A stretch of DNA of 54,089 nt from Acidimicrobiales bacterium (GCA_016794585.1 JAEUJM010000026.1:264153-318241); one strand, 5' to 3'; positions 7,885 through 16,712 are shown, counted from the first letter of the stretch. Notes: generated by a model from the sequence alone, not told the origin. Translations and numbers: made by a program.

Positions 7885-9114
7885 ATGGATGACAGACATC
7901 GCAACCTGCGCACCATGATCTCGGAGGCGAAGGACACCTCCGAGCTGATGGTGGACCTCGCCTACGCGGCGCTGTACTTCGGCGACCCCGACATGGCCGA
8001 CGAGGTCACCGAGCTCGAGGAGCGGATGAGCGACCTCATCCACGACATGCGCGCCGTGTGCATCATGGCCGTGCGGGCGCCCCGTGAGGCCGAGTCGATG
8101 TCGTCGGTGCTCCAGGTGATCGGCGCCATCGAGGGCATCGCCAACGGGGCCGTCGACATCGCCCGCATCGTCACCCACAACCTGGGCATCCCCCGAGAGC
8201 TGGTGGCCGACCTCTCGATGGCCGAGGAGGTGTCCCACCGGGTCATGGTTCGTGACGGCTCGCACATGGCCCACCGGCCCCTCGCCGCCCTCGAGCTGCC
8301 CGTCGCCACCGGCATGCGGGTCATGGCCATCCGCCGCGACCGGGACTGGAACATCGACGTCGACGGCGACGACGTGCTCGTACCCGGTGACGTGCTCTTC
8401 CTCGAGGGCTCGCCGGCGGGCATCACCCGCCTGCGCGAGCTGGCCAACGCGCCGCTGTGGGAGCCGGCATCGCCGCCCGAGGACGGCACCGTGGACGACC
8501 TCGACCGGGCCGTGGACGTGCTCGTGGAGATGAAGAACATCTCCGAGGTGGCCGTCGGCCTCGCCTACTCGGCCCTCGTGCTGCGCGACGTCGGCCTCGC
8601 CGCCGAGGTGCGCCACCTCGAGGACCGCCTCGACGAGATGAAGGACCGCCTCGAGCTCTGGGTGCTTCGGGCGGCCGCCGACGACATCGACCCCTCGCCC
8701 CTGCGGGGCCTGCTGCACCTCTCCCAGGCCGCCGAGTACATCGGCGACCAGGCCCAGTCGATGGTGTGGATCATCGAGCAGGAAGAGGACGTCCACCCCA
8801 TCTTGAACATCGCCCTGGGCGACTCGGACGAGGTGGTGATGCAGGTGCCGGTGGCCGAAGGATCGATGGCCGACGGGGCGTCGCTGTCCGAGCTGGGCCT
8901 CGACATCGAGCCCGGCTACCACGTGCTGGCCGTCCGGCGGGATAACCGCTACCTCTACCGCCCCCGGGGTCACGTCCGCCTCCAGGCCGGCGACCAGATC
9001 ATCGCCGCCGGCCCCGACGAGGGCCGCTCCCACCTGGCCGAGCGCTGCGGCTGGCGGCTCCGCCACGATGACGAGACCGGCGAGAGCGAGCTCCTCCCCG
9101 CCGAACGGGTCTAG
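7885..9114 (+). CDS. Duplicated PhoU-TrkA_C regulatory protein of the cation transporter
   Basis: The 409-aa soluble protein from ATG 7885 is an internal duplication: PhoU-like helices (about 10-95), a TrkA_C/RCK-C domain (about 105-190, PVATGMRVMAIRRDRDWNID), a second PhoU-like helical region (about 205-300) and a second TrkA_C domain (about 310-395, IEPGYHVLAVRRDNRYLYRP). TrkA_C domains bind ligands or nucleotides and gate transporters. It lies 63 bases downstream of the MgtE-like gene, on the same strand, and this linkage is known in other prokaryotes. It probably senses ion or nucleotide status and controls that permease. Confidence 0.88.
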   Translation: MDDRHRNLRTMISEAKDTSELMVDLAYAALYFGDPDMADEVTELEERMSDLIHDMRAVCIMAVRAPREAESMSSVLQVIGAIEGIANGAVDIARIVTHNLGIPRELVADLSMAEEVSHRVMVRDGSHMAHRPLAALELPVATGMRVMAIRRDRDWNIDVDGDDVLVPGDVLFLEGSPAGITRLRELANAPLWEPASPPEDGTVDDLDRAVDVLVEMKNISEVAVGLAYSALVLRDVGLAAEVRHLEDRLDEMKDRLELWVLRAAADDIDPSPLRGLLHLSQAAEYIGDQAQSMVWIIEQEEDVHPILNIALGDSDEVVMQVPVAEGSMADGASLSELGLDIEPGYHVLAVRRDNRYLYRPRGHVRLQAGDQIIAAGPDEGRSHLAERCGWRLRHDDETGESELLPAERV

Positions 9115-9194
9115 CGCCAGCGGGCCGGCTGTCTGGCAGCTTCCATGTCCGATGTCAGCGGTCGTGAGGCGCGTCGAGTGTCAGAGGGTGTCGG

Positions 9195-9200
9195 TAGGTT
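9195..9200 (+). promoter_or_regulatory. Candidate -10 of leaderless promoter (TAGGTT)
   Basis: TAGGTT ends 6 bases before the GTG at 9207, no Shine-Dalgarno. Confidence 0.45.
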
Positions 9201-9206
9201 CAGTTC

Positions 9207-9590
9207 GTGCCTCGGCCACTGCCCCTGCGACCTGATGTGCCACCGGAGGACACAACAGTGGTGCTTCGGGCGGGTCTGATGGCGAGCGAGAGCATGGTGC
9301 GGGCGGCCGAACGCACCTTTGCGGTCTATGCCGTGTACGGGATCTCCGTCGAAGGGGTGCTCGACCGGACGGTGCAAGAGGCGTGTCGAGGGGAACGACT
9401 CGTTGGCTACCGGCGTGTCCGACTTTCGACCTTCGGTCGGGTGAGGGAGGCCGGCTTCGCGCTTCTCGCGACCTTCGACCAACCGCACTTCACCCTGGTG
9501 CTGGCTGATCTGACGGAACTGAGCCTGGCCAGGCTCGACAGGTGCTTCGACGAGCCCATCCCCAACCCGGGCCGTCCGCCCGAGCGGTAG
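9207..9590 (+). CDS. Hypothetical protein, 127 aa
   Basis: A 127-aa soluble protein from GTG 9207. I do not recognise a family. It has a central alpha/beta-looking region (TVVLRAGLMASESMVRAAERTF ... SVEGVLDRTVQEACRG) and a segment with alternating hydrophobics (FALLATFDQPHFTLVLADL), and no signal peptide or membrane helix. It is followed 25 bases later by a second small gene on the same strand, so the two may be one transcript. A leaderless promoter motif precedes it. The pair sits between the cation-transport genes and a PadR operon and could be a small accessory module; no function can be assigned. Confidence 0.65.
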   Translation: MPRPLPLRPDVPPEDTTVVLRAGLMASESMVRAAERTFAVYAVYGISVEGVLDRTVQEACRGERLVGYRRVRLSTFGRVREAGFALLATFDQPHFTLVLADLTELSLARLDRCFDEPIPNPGRPPER

Positions 9591-9602
9591 CCTTGGTCCT
9601 TG

Positions 9603-9610
9603 AAAGGAGG
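9603..9610 (+). promoter_or_regulatory. Strong ribosome binding site (AAAGGAGG)
   Basis: AAAGGAGG sits 5 bases before the GTG at 9616. It decides that start and is one of the few strong Shine-Dalgarno sites in the window. Confidence 0.75.
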
Positions 9611-9615
9611 CCAGC

Positions 9616-9861
9616 GTGACGGATGATCCACAGGTTGCAGTCGACTTCATGGACATGACCGACGATGGCCACCTATGGGCTCGGGCTGTCGACGCACGGC
9701 CCGGGGTGGAGATCGTCGTCGGCCGCCATGTCGTCGTCGGCGACGAAGGTGCCGACCCGAAGGTCGCTCGTGTCGTCACCATCGATGCGGAGGGGAACAT
9801 CGAACTCGAGGTGCTGCAGGGCAGCGTCGAGTCCCATGCGGACTTGCTGACTCCAGCCTGA
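9616..9861 (+). CDS. Hypothetical protein, 81 aa
   Basis: An 81-aa acidic soluble protein starting at GTG 9616 behind a near-consensus Shine-Dalgarno. The sequence looks like a small beta-rich domain: DDGHLWARAVDARPG, VEIVVGRHVVVGDE, and ARVVTIDAEGNIELEVL. I do not recognise a family. It follows the 127-aa gene by 25 bases and is probably co-transcribed. The central VGRHVVVGDEG resembles a short barrel turn, but this is not enough for a functional call. The strong ribosome binding site argues it is a real gene. Confidence 0.65.
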   Translation: MTDDPQVAVDFMDMTDDGHLWARAVDARPGVEIVVGRHVVVGDEGADPKVARVVTIDAEGNIELEVLQGSVESHADLLTPA

Positions 9862-9931
9862 CGTCGCTCTCTGAACCGGCGCATCCGGCCCGACCGGACG
9901 GACACATGGCGCCCGGGCACGGGCTCAGTGG

Positions 9932-9960
9932 TTGACGGATACATACGGAGTATGCATACT
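9932..9960 (+). promoter_or_regulatory. Promoter of the PadR operon (TTGACG - 17 - CATACT)
   Basis: TTGACG (9932-9937) and CATACT (9955-9960) are spaced by 17 bases. Predicted transcription begins close to the ATG at 9970, and no Shine-Dalgarno is present, so the mRNA is probably leaderless or nearly so. The -10 lies inside the palindrome at 9944-9965. Confidence 0.6.
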
Positions 9961-9965
9961 CCGTA
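9944..9965. promoter_or_regulatory. Perfect 22-bp palindromic operator
   Basis: TACGGAGTATG followed directly by its exact reverse complement CATACTCCGTA. It ends 4 bases before the PadR-family start codon and covers the spacer and -10 of the only visible promoter, the layout of an autorepressor site. Confidence 0.7.
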
Positions 9966-9969
9966 ACCA

Positions 9970-10500
9970 ATGACGATCCGGGCCGCCCTCCTGCAGCTGC
10001 TCGACGAGCGCGAGTGCCACGGCTACCAGCTCAAGGTCGAGTTCGAGGCCCGGACCGGGGGACTCTGGCCACTGAACGTCGGCCAGGTGTACACGACGCT
10101 GGATCGACTGGTTCGGGACGGGATGGTGGCCGAGGACGGCACCGCCGATGCGAAGCAGCGGACCTACCGCATCACCGAGGACGGGCGCAGCGAGGTGAAG
10201 GCGTGGCTGAGCGCGTCGAGCGCCGACGCCACGCCGCCACGGGACGAGCTGATCATGAAGGTGCTGCTCGCCATCGGCTCCGGGCACGACGAGGCGATGC
10301 AGGTCATCGACGATCAGCGCAGCACCTTGCTGTCGGTGCTGCAGATGGGACGACGCCGGCAACGGGCGATCGGCGACCCGACCAGTGCCGAGGCGCTGGC
10401 GCAGGACGCACGGCTGTCCCGAGTCGAGGCGGACGTCCGTTGGCTGGACCGGTGTGAGGAACGACTGCGGGCGGCTACTCCTGAGGAGGGGACCCGATGA
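9970..10500 (+). CDS. PadR family transcriptional regulator
   Basis: The 176-aa protein from ATG 9970 has an N-terminal winged helix typical of PadR ([22 protein letters not shown] ... [22 protein letters not shown], residues 1-55) and a helical C-terminal dimerisation region (about 100-170). PadR regulators repress efflux or ABC transporter genes and respond to small ligands. It overlaps the ABC ATPase gene by four bases (ATGA), so it is the first gene of a three-gene operon that it probably controls through the palindrome at 9944-9965. The family assignment is strong; the inducer is unknown. Confidence 0.93.
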   Translation: MTIRAALLQLLDERECHGYQLKVEFEARTGGLWPLNVGQVYTTLDRLVRDGMVAEDGTADAKQRTYRITEDGRSEVKAWLSASSADATPPRDELIMKVLLAIGSGHDEAMQVIDDQRSTLLSVLQMGRRRQRAIGDPTSAEALAQDARLSRVEADVRWLDRCEERLRAATPEEGTR

Positions 10501-11246
10501 CCGAGGACGAGACCGGCGCGACCACGTCGCCGACGCTGGCGATGAGCGACGTGGTCAAGCGATTCGGGTCGGGTGCCACCGAGGTGCGGGCCCTCACCGA
10601 CGTGTCGCTCACGGTGGAGGCGGGGGAGTTCGTGGCTGTCATGGGACCCTCCGGGTCGGGCAAGTCCACGCTGTTGCACGTGGCCGGCGGGTTGGAGCGG
10701 CCCGAGGCGGGTCGGGTGCAGGTCCAAGGCATCGACCTGGCGGACCTGGATGCCGCGGGGCTGGCCACGATGCGGCGGCGTGACGTGGGCTACGTCTTCC
10801 AGCGCCTGAACCTGGTCCCGACCCTGACCGCCGTCGAGAACGTGGCCCTGCCCTTGGAGCTCGATGGCATGGGCCATCGCAGGGCCCGCCGCGAGGCGAT
10901 GGAGGCTCTCGGCCGCGTGGCGGTGGATGGTCCGCTCGACCGCTATCCAGACGACCTGTCCGGCGGACAGCAGCAACGAGTGGCCATTGCCAGAGCCATC
11001 GTTGGCGACCGGCGCCTCCTCCTGGCCGACGAGCCGACAGGGGCGCTCGATTCAGTGACCGCCGATGCGGTGATCGAGCTGCTCGCCACCCTCGTGCAGG
11101 AGCGACACTGTGCCCTCGTCTTGGTGACGCACGAACCCCGGTTCGCCTCCTGGGCCGACCGGATCGTGCGGGTGCGTGACGGGCGACTCACCGAGGAGAC
11201 CCGACCCTCCGGGATCGGCGACGAGATCGAGGCGGCCACACGGTGA
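10497..11246 (+). CDS. ABC transporter ATP-binding protein, MacB/LolD type
   Basis: The 249-aa ATPase from ATG 10497 carries Walker [10 protein letters not shown] (residues 50-58), signature LSGGQQQR, Walker B LLLADEPT and the H-loop VLVTHEP. The LolD/MacB/FtsE-like type is shown by the [15 protein letters not shown] and [18 protein letters not shown] stretches. It overlaps the PadR gene and the permease gene by four bases each, so the three proteins are translationally coupled. With the permease it should form a mechanotransmission-type exporter or a lipoprotein/peptide extrusion system rather than an importer. Confidence 0.95.
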   Translation: MTEDETGATTSPTLAMSDVVKRFGSGATEVRALTDVSLTVEAGEFVAVMGPSGSGKSTLLHVAGGLERPEAGRVQVQGIDLADLDAAGLATMRRRDVGYVFQRLNLVPTLTAVENVALPLELDGMGHRRARREAMEALGRVAVDGPLDRYPDDLSGGQQQRVAIARAIVGDRRLLLADEPTGALDSVTADAVIELLATLVQERHCALVLVTHEPRFASWADRIVRVRDGRLTEETRPSGIGDEIEAATR

Positions 11247-13882
11247 GGACGGTGCTCGCCCGGGCCCGGGTGGGACTGCGCCTCGCCCGCCGGGAGGCGC
11301 GGCGACGTCCGTGGCGGACACTGCTCGTGGTGCTCCTCGTGCTGGTGCCGACGGCGGGGATGACCATCGGCGTGACCCTCTTCCGCACCAGCGAGTGGAC
11401 GGCGGCGGATCGGCGTCTCGCTGAGTTCGGGAGCGCCGATGCCTTCGCGTGGCCCAACGAGCACGGGATCCACAACGACCTGGCGTCCTTGGCGGCAGCC
11501 CTACCGGCAACGACACGCGTCGTGGCGGACCGGCGGTACGAAGACCGGATCCGGATGCCCGAACACAGCTCGCACGTGCAGATGAGTGATCTTCCCCTCG
11601 ACGATCCGATGATGCGCGGACGGTTCGACCTCCTGGATGGCCGGCTCGTCGAGGCCGGCGACGAGATCGTGGTCACCGATTGGCTGGCGCACGCACTGGA
11701 CCTCGACGTGGGCGACACGGTCCGTCCCCAGCAGCGGGGTGACCTCCTCCGAGTGGTCGGCGAGGTGCGTGGTCGCTCCGGTCGCTACCTGGACGACCAA
11801 CGAAGCGCCTACGTGCTGTCGCTGGGCGAGCCGGCAACCGTGCGCCGCACGTACCTCGACCTCCCTGGTGATCGTTCCCTCTGTCCCGATCCCGATGATG
11901 TCGGGTCGGCCCCCTGCAACCGGTCAGTACCTGGCTGGAACATCCAGGCGCTTGAAGTGGGCGGATCGCTCACCAAGACCGACGGCGTCTCCTACACCTA
12001 CCTTGGGGGCGCGATCGCGTTGATGGCGCTCGGCACGGTCATCGCCGCCGCCTTCACGATCGGCGCTCGCCGCCAACTGCACACCGTCGGCCTGCTCTCG
12101 TCGACCGGCGCGGCCCCGTCGTCCGTGCGGTGGTTCCTCGTCGCGCAGGGATTTCTCGCCGGCCTCCTGGGCTCGATCGCCGGCGTGCTGCTCGTGGTGG
12201 CCGGGTCGCGCTTCGTGCCCGACCTGGTCCTCTCGAAGGTGGTGAACCGCCCGGTGGGTGGCCCCGTGTTCCGTCTCGCCGACCTCGCCCCGATCGTCGT
12301 CATCGGCACCTTGGCGGCGATGGTGGCGGCGTGGGTGCCAGCACGTTCCGCAGCGAGGATGTCCGTGTTGCAGGCGCTTTCCGGCCGTCGCCCACTCGCC
12401 GCGGTCCCGAGGCGCCTGCCCCTGTTCGGGTCGGTGGCGATGGTCGCGGGCTGCGGTCTCGTGGCCCTCGGCGTCATGGGCAATGGCGGCACCTCGCAGT
12501 CCGGTGACGTCTGGGTGCTGGTGTCGATCGGCGGCACGGTGGCCGTCTTCGTCGGCGTCTTGGCGCTGTCGCCGTGGGCCATCGCATTGGTCGGTCGACT
12601 CACCGCGTCGGCATCGTCCAGCAGCCGCTTGGCCGGCCGCAGCCTGGCTCGCTCGCGCACCCGGTCGAGTGCGGTGGTCGCCGCGATCTGCGTGGTTGCG
12701 GCGACGTTGTTGGGCACCGCCAGCCTGTTGACCAGCCTGTCCCAGGACGAGCTCTTCGAGTACGACACCCTCCCTTCGCTGGCCGGAAACCTCGTCGCCG
12801 TCGGCGGGCGTGACGGCCCGGCTCGAGACGAGGCCGTCGACCTCGTTCAGGCGGTTCTGCCCGAGGCGTCCACCGCAACGGTGCACGAGCTCGCGGTCGC
12901 CACGGCCGGCGGCGAGACGACACACCTCGAGACCGGCTTCACCCGGAACACGCCGAACGGCGGCTTCGAGGCGCTCTATGCCGGGGAGGGCGTGGCCATC
13001 GCCACGCCGGAGGTGCTCGACCTCTACGAGGTGCCCGACGACCTGCGTGCGGTCCTTGTTGACGGCGAGGCGGTGTCGGTCGTGCGCGCACCGGACGATG
13101 TGACCGACGTCGAACTTTCGATGGAGGAGGACGGGACCGTGGAACCGCCGCGGGAGACGATCCCGCTCGGCGGATCGTTCGACAGTCCGAGTGCGTCCTA
13201 CTCGCTTCCCAGCCTCTTGGTGTCCAGGGAGGTGGCGGAAGCGCTCGGCTTGTCCGAGTCGCCGGACGCACGAATAGTGGTGGCGAACGACGAAACGCTG
13301 AACGACGCCGAACGACGAGCGGTCGAACTGGTTGCCGACGACGCTGCGTGGGCCGAGCAGGTCGATCCCACGACGCCCCATGTCGCTGTGGCGGTCGGGA
13401 CCGACGACTTCTTCGTCACCCCCACCCAGGTGCGCAGCCTCGTGTTCGGGGTCGCGGCCTTGCTCGTCGCCGCCGTGATCGCGATCGGCTTGGCCCTCGC
13501 CGCCAAGGACGGTGAAGAGGAGACAGCGGTCCTCCGTGCGGTGGGGGCGTCGCCCCGGACCCTGCGGCGGGTGGGCGCCCTGCGTCCCGCGCTCTTGATG
13601 CTGACGGCATCGCTCATCGCCCTGCCCGCCGGCCTGCTGCCGGCGTGGGCGGTGTTTGCCGCCTCGGAGGGGGATCGGTCCTGCATCGTGGTGCAAGACA
13701 CGACCACGATCTATGGCGGCGGCGGGTGCGAGCCGTTCGGGCTCGGGTTCCGACCAGACGTCCCCACGCTGGTGCTGCTCCTCGCCGCGCCTCTGCTCGT
13801 CGCGGCCGTCACGCTCTCCGCCGGCTGGCTGCGCGACCTCGCCCGCCCCGCCCGCCCGTCGTCCTTCGCCCTCGCGGAGTGA
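11243..13882 (+). CDS. ABC transporter permease, FtsX/MacB type, duplicated
   Basis: The 879-aa permease from GTG 11243 starts with an N-terminal membrane helix (about 22-45), then a large extracytoplasmic segment (about 50-240), a first FtsX domain of three helices (about 250-375), further helices near 400-500, a second extracytoplasmic segment (about 500-720) and a C-terminal FtsX domain (about 735-865). That is the ten-helix layout of actinobacterial MacB-like exporters. GTGA overlap with the ATPase gene shows coupling. It probably exports or extracts an antibiotic, lipid or lipoprotein under PadR control; the substrate is unknown. Confidence 0.93.
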   Translation: MRTVLARARVGLRLARREARRRPWRTLLVVLLVLVPTAGMTIGVTLFRTSEWTAADRRLAEFGSADAFAWPNEHGIHNDLASLAAALPATTRVVADRRYEDRIRMPEHSSHVQMSDLPLDDPMMRGRFDLLDGRLVEAGDEIVVTDWLAHALDLDVGDTVRPQQRGDLLRVVGEVRGRSGRYLDDQRSAYVLSLGEPATVRRTYLDLPGDRSLCPDPDDVGSAPCNRSVPGWNIQALEVGGSLTKTDGVSYTYLGGAIALMALGTVIAAAFTIGARRQLHTVGLLSSTGAAPSSVRWFLVAQGFLAGLLGSIAGVLLVVAGSRFVPDLVLSKVVNRPVGGPVFRLADLAPIVVIGTLAAMVAAWVPARSAARMSVLQALSGRRPLAAVPRRLPLFGSVAMVAGCGLVALGVMGNGGTSQSGDVWVLVSIGGTVAVFVGVLALSPWAIALVGRLTASASSSSRLAGRSLARSRTRSSAVVAAICVVAATLLGTASLLTSLSQDELFEYDTLPSLAGNLVAVGGRDGPARDEAVDLVQAVLPEASTATVHELAVATAGGETTHLETGFTRNTPNGGFEALYAGEGVAIATPEVLDLYEVPDDLRAVLVDGEAVSVVRAPDDVTDVELSMEEDGTVEPPRETIPLGGSFDSPSASYSLPSLLVSREVAEALGLSESPDARIVVANDETLNDAERRAVELVADDAAWAEQVDPTTPHVAVAVGTDDFFVTPTQVRSLVFGVAALLVAAVIAIGLALAAKDGEEETAVLRAVGASPRTLRRVGALRPALLMLTASLIALPAGLLPAWAVFAASEGDRSCIVVQDTTTIYGGGGCEPFGLGFRPDVPTLVLLLAAPLLVAAVTLSAGWLRDLARPARPSSFALAE

Positions 13883-13889
13883 CCCCCCA

Positions 13890-13936
13890 AACTTGGCGCG
13901 TCTGCCTACCTCAGTGGTAGGCGGACGCGCCGAGTT
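13890..13936. terminator. 21-bp stem hairpin between convergent genes
   Basis: Arms 13890-13910 and 13916-13936 pair with two G-T wobbles around the loop TCAGT. It lies between the permease stop and the glutamate dehydrogenase stop, so it can end transcription from both sides. No T-run follows. Confidence 0.65.
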
Positions 13937-13940
13937 CGTG

Positions 13941-15182
13941 TCAGATGTAGCCGCGGAGCCGGCTGGCCGTCGCCACCCGGTCGATGCCGATGGCGTAGGC
14001 GGCGTGGCGCATCGAGGTGCGCTGCTCCTCGCGCATGAGGCGGGTGTCCTCGTAGGCGCGGCGCATGCGCTGGTGGAGGCGACGGTTGAACTCGTCCTCC
14101 TCCCAACGGAACTGCTGGATGTTCATCGACCACTCGAAGTACGAGCCGACCACGCCGCCGGCGTTGGCGAGGATGTCGGGGATGACGTCGATGCCGCGGG
14201 ACCAGAGGACCTTGTCGGCCGCGGGGGTCACCGGGTAGTTGGCGGCCTCGAGGACCACCCGGGCCTGCACGTCAGCGGCGTTCTCGGCGGTGATGGCCCG
14301 CCCGAGTGCGGCCGGGATGAGGACGTCGCAGTCGATGGCCAGCAGGGCCTCGTTGTCGATGTGGTCGGCGCCGTCGATCTCGATCATGGGACGCCCCTGC
14401 TCGGCGAGCTCGAGGAGCTTGGTGACGTCGAGGCCCTGGGAGTCGTGGAGGCCCCCGGTGACGTCGGAGACGGCCACCACGATGGCGCCGCGCTCGTCCA
14501 GCTCTCGGGCCGCCCACGAGCCGACGTTGCCGAACCCCTGGATGGCGACGCGGGTGCCCTCCAAGGTGAAGCCGTGCTCCTCGGCGTAGGCCTCGAGCAC
14601 GTAGACGCAGCCCCGGCCGGTGGCCGCCTCGCGGCCGTGGGCTCCGCCGAGGGCGACGGGCTTGCCGGTGACGATGGCGGGCTCGTAGCCGTTGAGGTCA
14701 CCCCACTCGTCCATCATCCACGCCATCACCTGGGCGTTGGTGTTGACGTCGGGGGCGGGGATGTCGCGGTAGACGCCGAGCACGCTGCTGATGACGCCCG
14801 TGAAGCGACGGGTCAGGCGCTCGAGCTCGAGCGGGTTCAGTTGGTGGGGGTCGATCTGCACGCCGCCCTTGGCCCCACCGAAGGGCACGTCGAGCAGCGC
14901 CGTCTTCCAGCTCATCAGCGCGGCGAGGGCACGGATCTCGTCGAGGTCCACCGTCGGGTGGAACCGGATGCCGCCCTTGCAGGGCCCCCGGGCATCGTTG
15001 TGCTGGACCCGATAGCCGCGGGCCACGATGAGACCACCGTCCTCGAGGCGGACGGGCACCTGGGCATCGACCTCGCGGAACGAGCCACGCAGGACCGCTC
15101 GCATCTCGTCGTCGAGGTCGATCAGGTCGGCGGCCTCGTCGAAGTAGGCCGTGACGGCCTGGTGGGCGGTGAGCTCGGTCAT
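13941..15182 (-). CDS. gdhA: Glu/Leu/Phe/Val dehydrogenase (glutamate dehydrogenase)
   Basis: The 413-aa protein from ATG 15182 has a clear AAAGGGG ribosome binding site. It contains the substrate-domain motif RGPCKGGIRFHP (residues 66-76), the catalytic region MSWKTALLDVPFGGAKGG (90-107) and a Rossmann motif VAIQGFGNVGSW (about 212-223). It should convert glutamate and 2-oxoglutarate plus ammonia with NAD or NADP. Length agrees with hexameric glutamate dehydrogenases. Leucine or valine dehydrogenases are shorter (about 350 aa). The gene stands alone, convergent with the ABC operon. Confidence 0.92.
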   Translation of the reverse strand: MTELTAHQAVTAYFDEAADLIDLDDEMRAVLRGSFREVDAQVPVRLEDGGLIVARGYRVQHNDARGPCKGGIRFHPTVDLDEIRALAALMSWKTALLDVPFGGAKGGVQIDPHQLNPLELERLTRRFTGVISSVLGVYRDIPAPDVNTNAQVMAWMMDEWGDLNGYEPAIVTGKPVALGGAHGREAATGRGCVYVLEAYAEEHGFTLEGTRVAIQGFGNVGSWAARELDERGAIVVAVSDVTGGLHDSQGLDVTKLLELAEQGRPMIEIDGADHIDNEALLAIDCDVLIPAALGRAITAENAADVQARVVLEAANYPVTPAADKVLWSRGIDVIPDILANAGGVVGSYFEWSMNIQQFRWEEDEFNRRLHQRMRRAYEDTRLMREEQRTSMRHAAYAIGIDRVATASRLRGYI

Positions 15183-15225
15183 GCGGAACCCCTTTGTTCC
15201 GTGTCCCGGCCGCCCTCAGGGACTG

Positions 15226-16218
15226 CTAGCGAGCGGGTGGTGGCGCCGATGGCGCCGGAGGCGGCCCGCCCTCTTCCTTCCCGTTGAAGAGCTCGGCGAT
15301 GCCGCCGATCGATCCCATCACCCCGGCCATGTCGGCGGGCAGGAAGATCTTGGTGGCGCGGCCGTTGGCGATGCCCTGGAGCGCCTCGAGGTACTTGATG
15401 GCCAGCAGGTCGGGCGTGGGGTTGCCCTCGTGGATGGCGGCGTAGACGCTGCGCACCGCCTCGGCCTGGCCCTCGGCCACGGTGAGCTGGCGGTACTTCT
15501 CGGCGTCGGCCACGGCGCGGGTGGCCTCGGCCTGGCCCTGTGCGTCGAGGATGGCCTTCTGCTTGTTGCCCTCGGCGTCGAGGATCTGGGCCTGCTTGAG
15601 GCCCTCCGCCTGGGCAATGGCCGCCTCCCGTTGGCCGTCGGCGGTGGTGACCACCGCTCGGCGGGTGCGCTCGGCCTTCATCTGCTCGTGCATGGCCGCC
15701 ATGACGTCCGGTGGCGGGTCGATGCGCTGGATCTCGACCCGAGCGACCCGCACGCCCCACTTGTCGGTGGCGTCGTCGAGGATCTGGCGCAGGGCCAGGT
15801 TGATGCTGTCGCGCGAGGTGAGGGCGGCGTCGAGCTCCATGTCGCCGATCAGGTTGCGCAGGTTGGTCTGGGCCAGCTTCGTGATGGCGAGCAGGAAGTT
15901 GGCCACGTTGTAGATCAGGCGCTGCGGGTCGCTCGGCTCGTAGTAGATGACGGCGTCCACCGACACCACCACGTTGTCCGAGGTGATGACCTCTTGCGGG
16001 GGCACGTCGACCACCTGCTCGCGCATGTCCACGAGGCGCATGGTCTGGATGAACGGCAGGATCATGTGCAGGCCGGGATCGACCGTCTGCTTGTACTTGC
16101 CGAGCTGCTCGATGATGCCCCGCTGGTAGGGGCGGACGACCTTGATGGTGCTGGCCGCCACGATGAGCAGGCCGACGGCCAGGACCCCCAGGACGACGGC
16201 GATTGCGGCAGCGCTCAT
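15226..16218 (-). CDS. SPFH/Band 7 (slipin-like) membrane protein
   Basis: The 330-aa protein from ATG 16218 has an N-terminal membrane helix (5-22), an SPFH/Band 7 domain (about 24-195: VRPYQRGIIEQLGKYKQ, PGLHMILPF, VDVPPQEVITSDNVVVSVDAVIYYE) and a long coiled coil with Ala/Glu repeats (about 190-265), ending with a Pro-rich tail. SPFH proteins form membrane microdomains and scaffold quality control proteases. The NfeD-like gene lies 16 bases upstream on the same strand, the classic stomatin/NfeD operon. Confidence 0.92.
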   Translation of the reverse strand: MSAAAIAVVLGVLAVGLLIVAASTIKVVRPYQRGIIEQLGKYKQTVDPGLHMILPFIQTMRLVDMREQVVDVPPQEVITSDNVVVSVDAVIYYEPSDPQRLIYNVANFLLAITKLAQTNLRNLIGDMELDAALTSRDSINLALRQILDDATDKWGVRVARVEIQRIDPPPDVMAAMHEQMKAERTRRAVVTTADGQREAAIAQAEGLKQAQILDAEGNKQKAILDAQGQAEATRAVADAEKYRQLTVAEGQAEAVRSVYAAIHEGNPTPDLLAIKYLEALQGIANGRATKIFLPADMAGVMGSIGGIAELFNGKEEGGPPPAPSAPPPAR

Positions 16219-16234
16219 TGGTGTGCTCCTCGGG

Positions 16235-16705
16235 TCAGTCGGATGGGGACGGCGGGAGGGCCTCGGCGGGGAACACGACCACGCGCGTGCCCCGGATCTC
16301 GACCACCTTCACGGGCGTGCCCACCGGGATGGCAGCACCGTCACCGCTCTCGGCCCGCCACTCCTCGCGGTCGATGCGGACGGTGCCGAGGTCGTTGGCG
16401 CCGTCGATGGCCTCGATCACCTTCGCAGGCTGGCCGATCAGGCGCTTGGAGCCGATGCCGTCCGTGGGCTCGGTGCGGTCGAGGCGACGCGCCAGCGCAC
16501 GGAAGCCGGCGAGCGCCACGAGCGAGACGATGATGAACACGGCGATCTCGGCGGCGACCGGGACACCGGCGAAGGCCAGCACGGTGGCGACGGCGGCGCC
16601 GATGGCGAAGGGCAGGAGGAAGAACGTGCCGGGCGCGGCCAGCTCGCCCAGCGCGAAGACGGCCGCTGCCGCCAACCAGATCCACCGCCACGACTCGGGC
16701 TCCAC
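16235..16705 (-). CDS. NfeD-like protein
   Basis: The 156-aa protein from GTG 16705 has three membrane helices (about 9-22, 28-47, 52-70), then an NfeD C-terminal OB-fold domain (about 84-150: LIGQPAKVIEAI, GTVRIDREEWRAES, VGTPVKVVEIRGTRVVV). This is the short NfeD form without the Clp-like protease domain. It is the partner of the SPFH protein immediately downstream. A leaderless -10 (AATCTA on this strand's reverse, 16713-16718) precedes the start. Confidence 0.9.
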   Translation of the reverse strand: MEPESWRWIWLAAAAVFALGELAAPGTFFLLPFAIGAAVATVLAFAGVPVAAEIAVFIIVSLVALAGFRALARRLDRTEPTDGIGSKRLIGQPAKVIEAIDGANDLGTVRIDREEWRAESGDGAAIPVGTPVKVVEIRGTRVVVFPAEALPPSPSD

Positions 16706-16712
16706 GCATCCG

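Noticed and set aside
9860..9945. tRNA or riboswitch in the PadR leader region
   Set aside because: No cloverleaf or known aptamer pattern; the region holds only a promoter and an operator.
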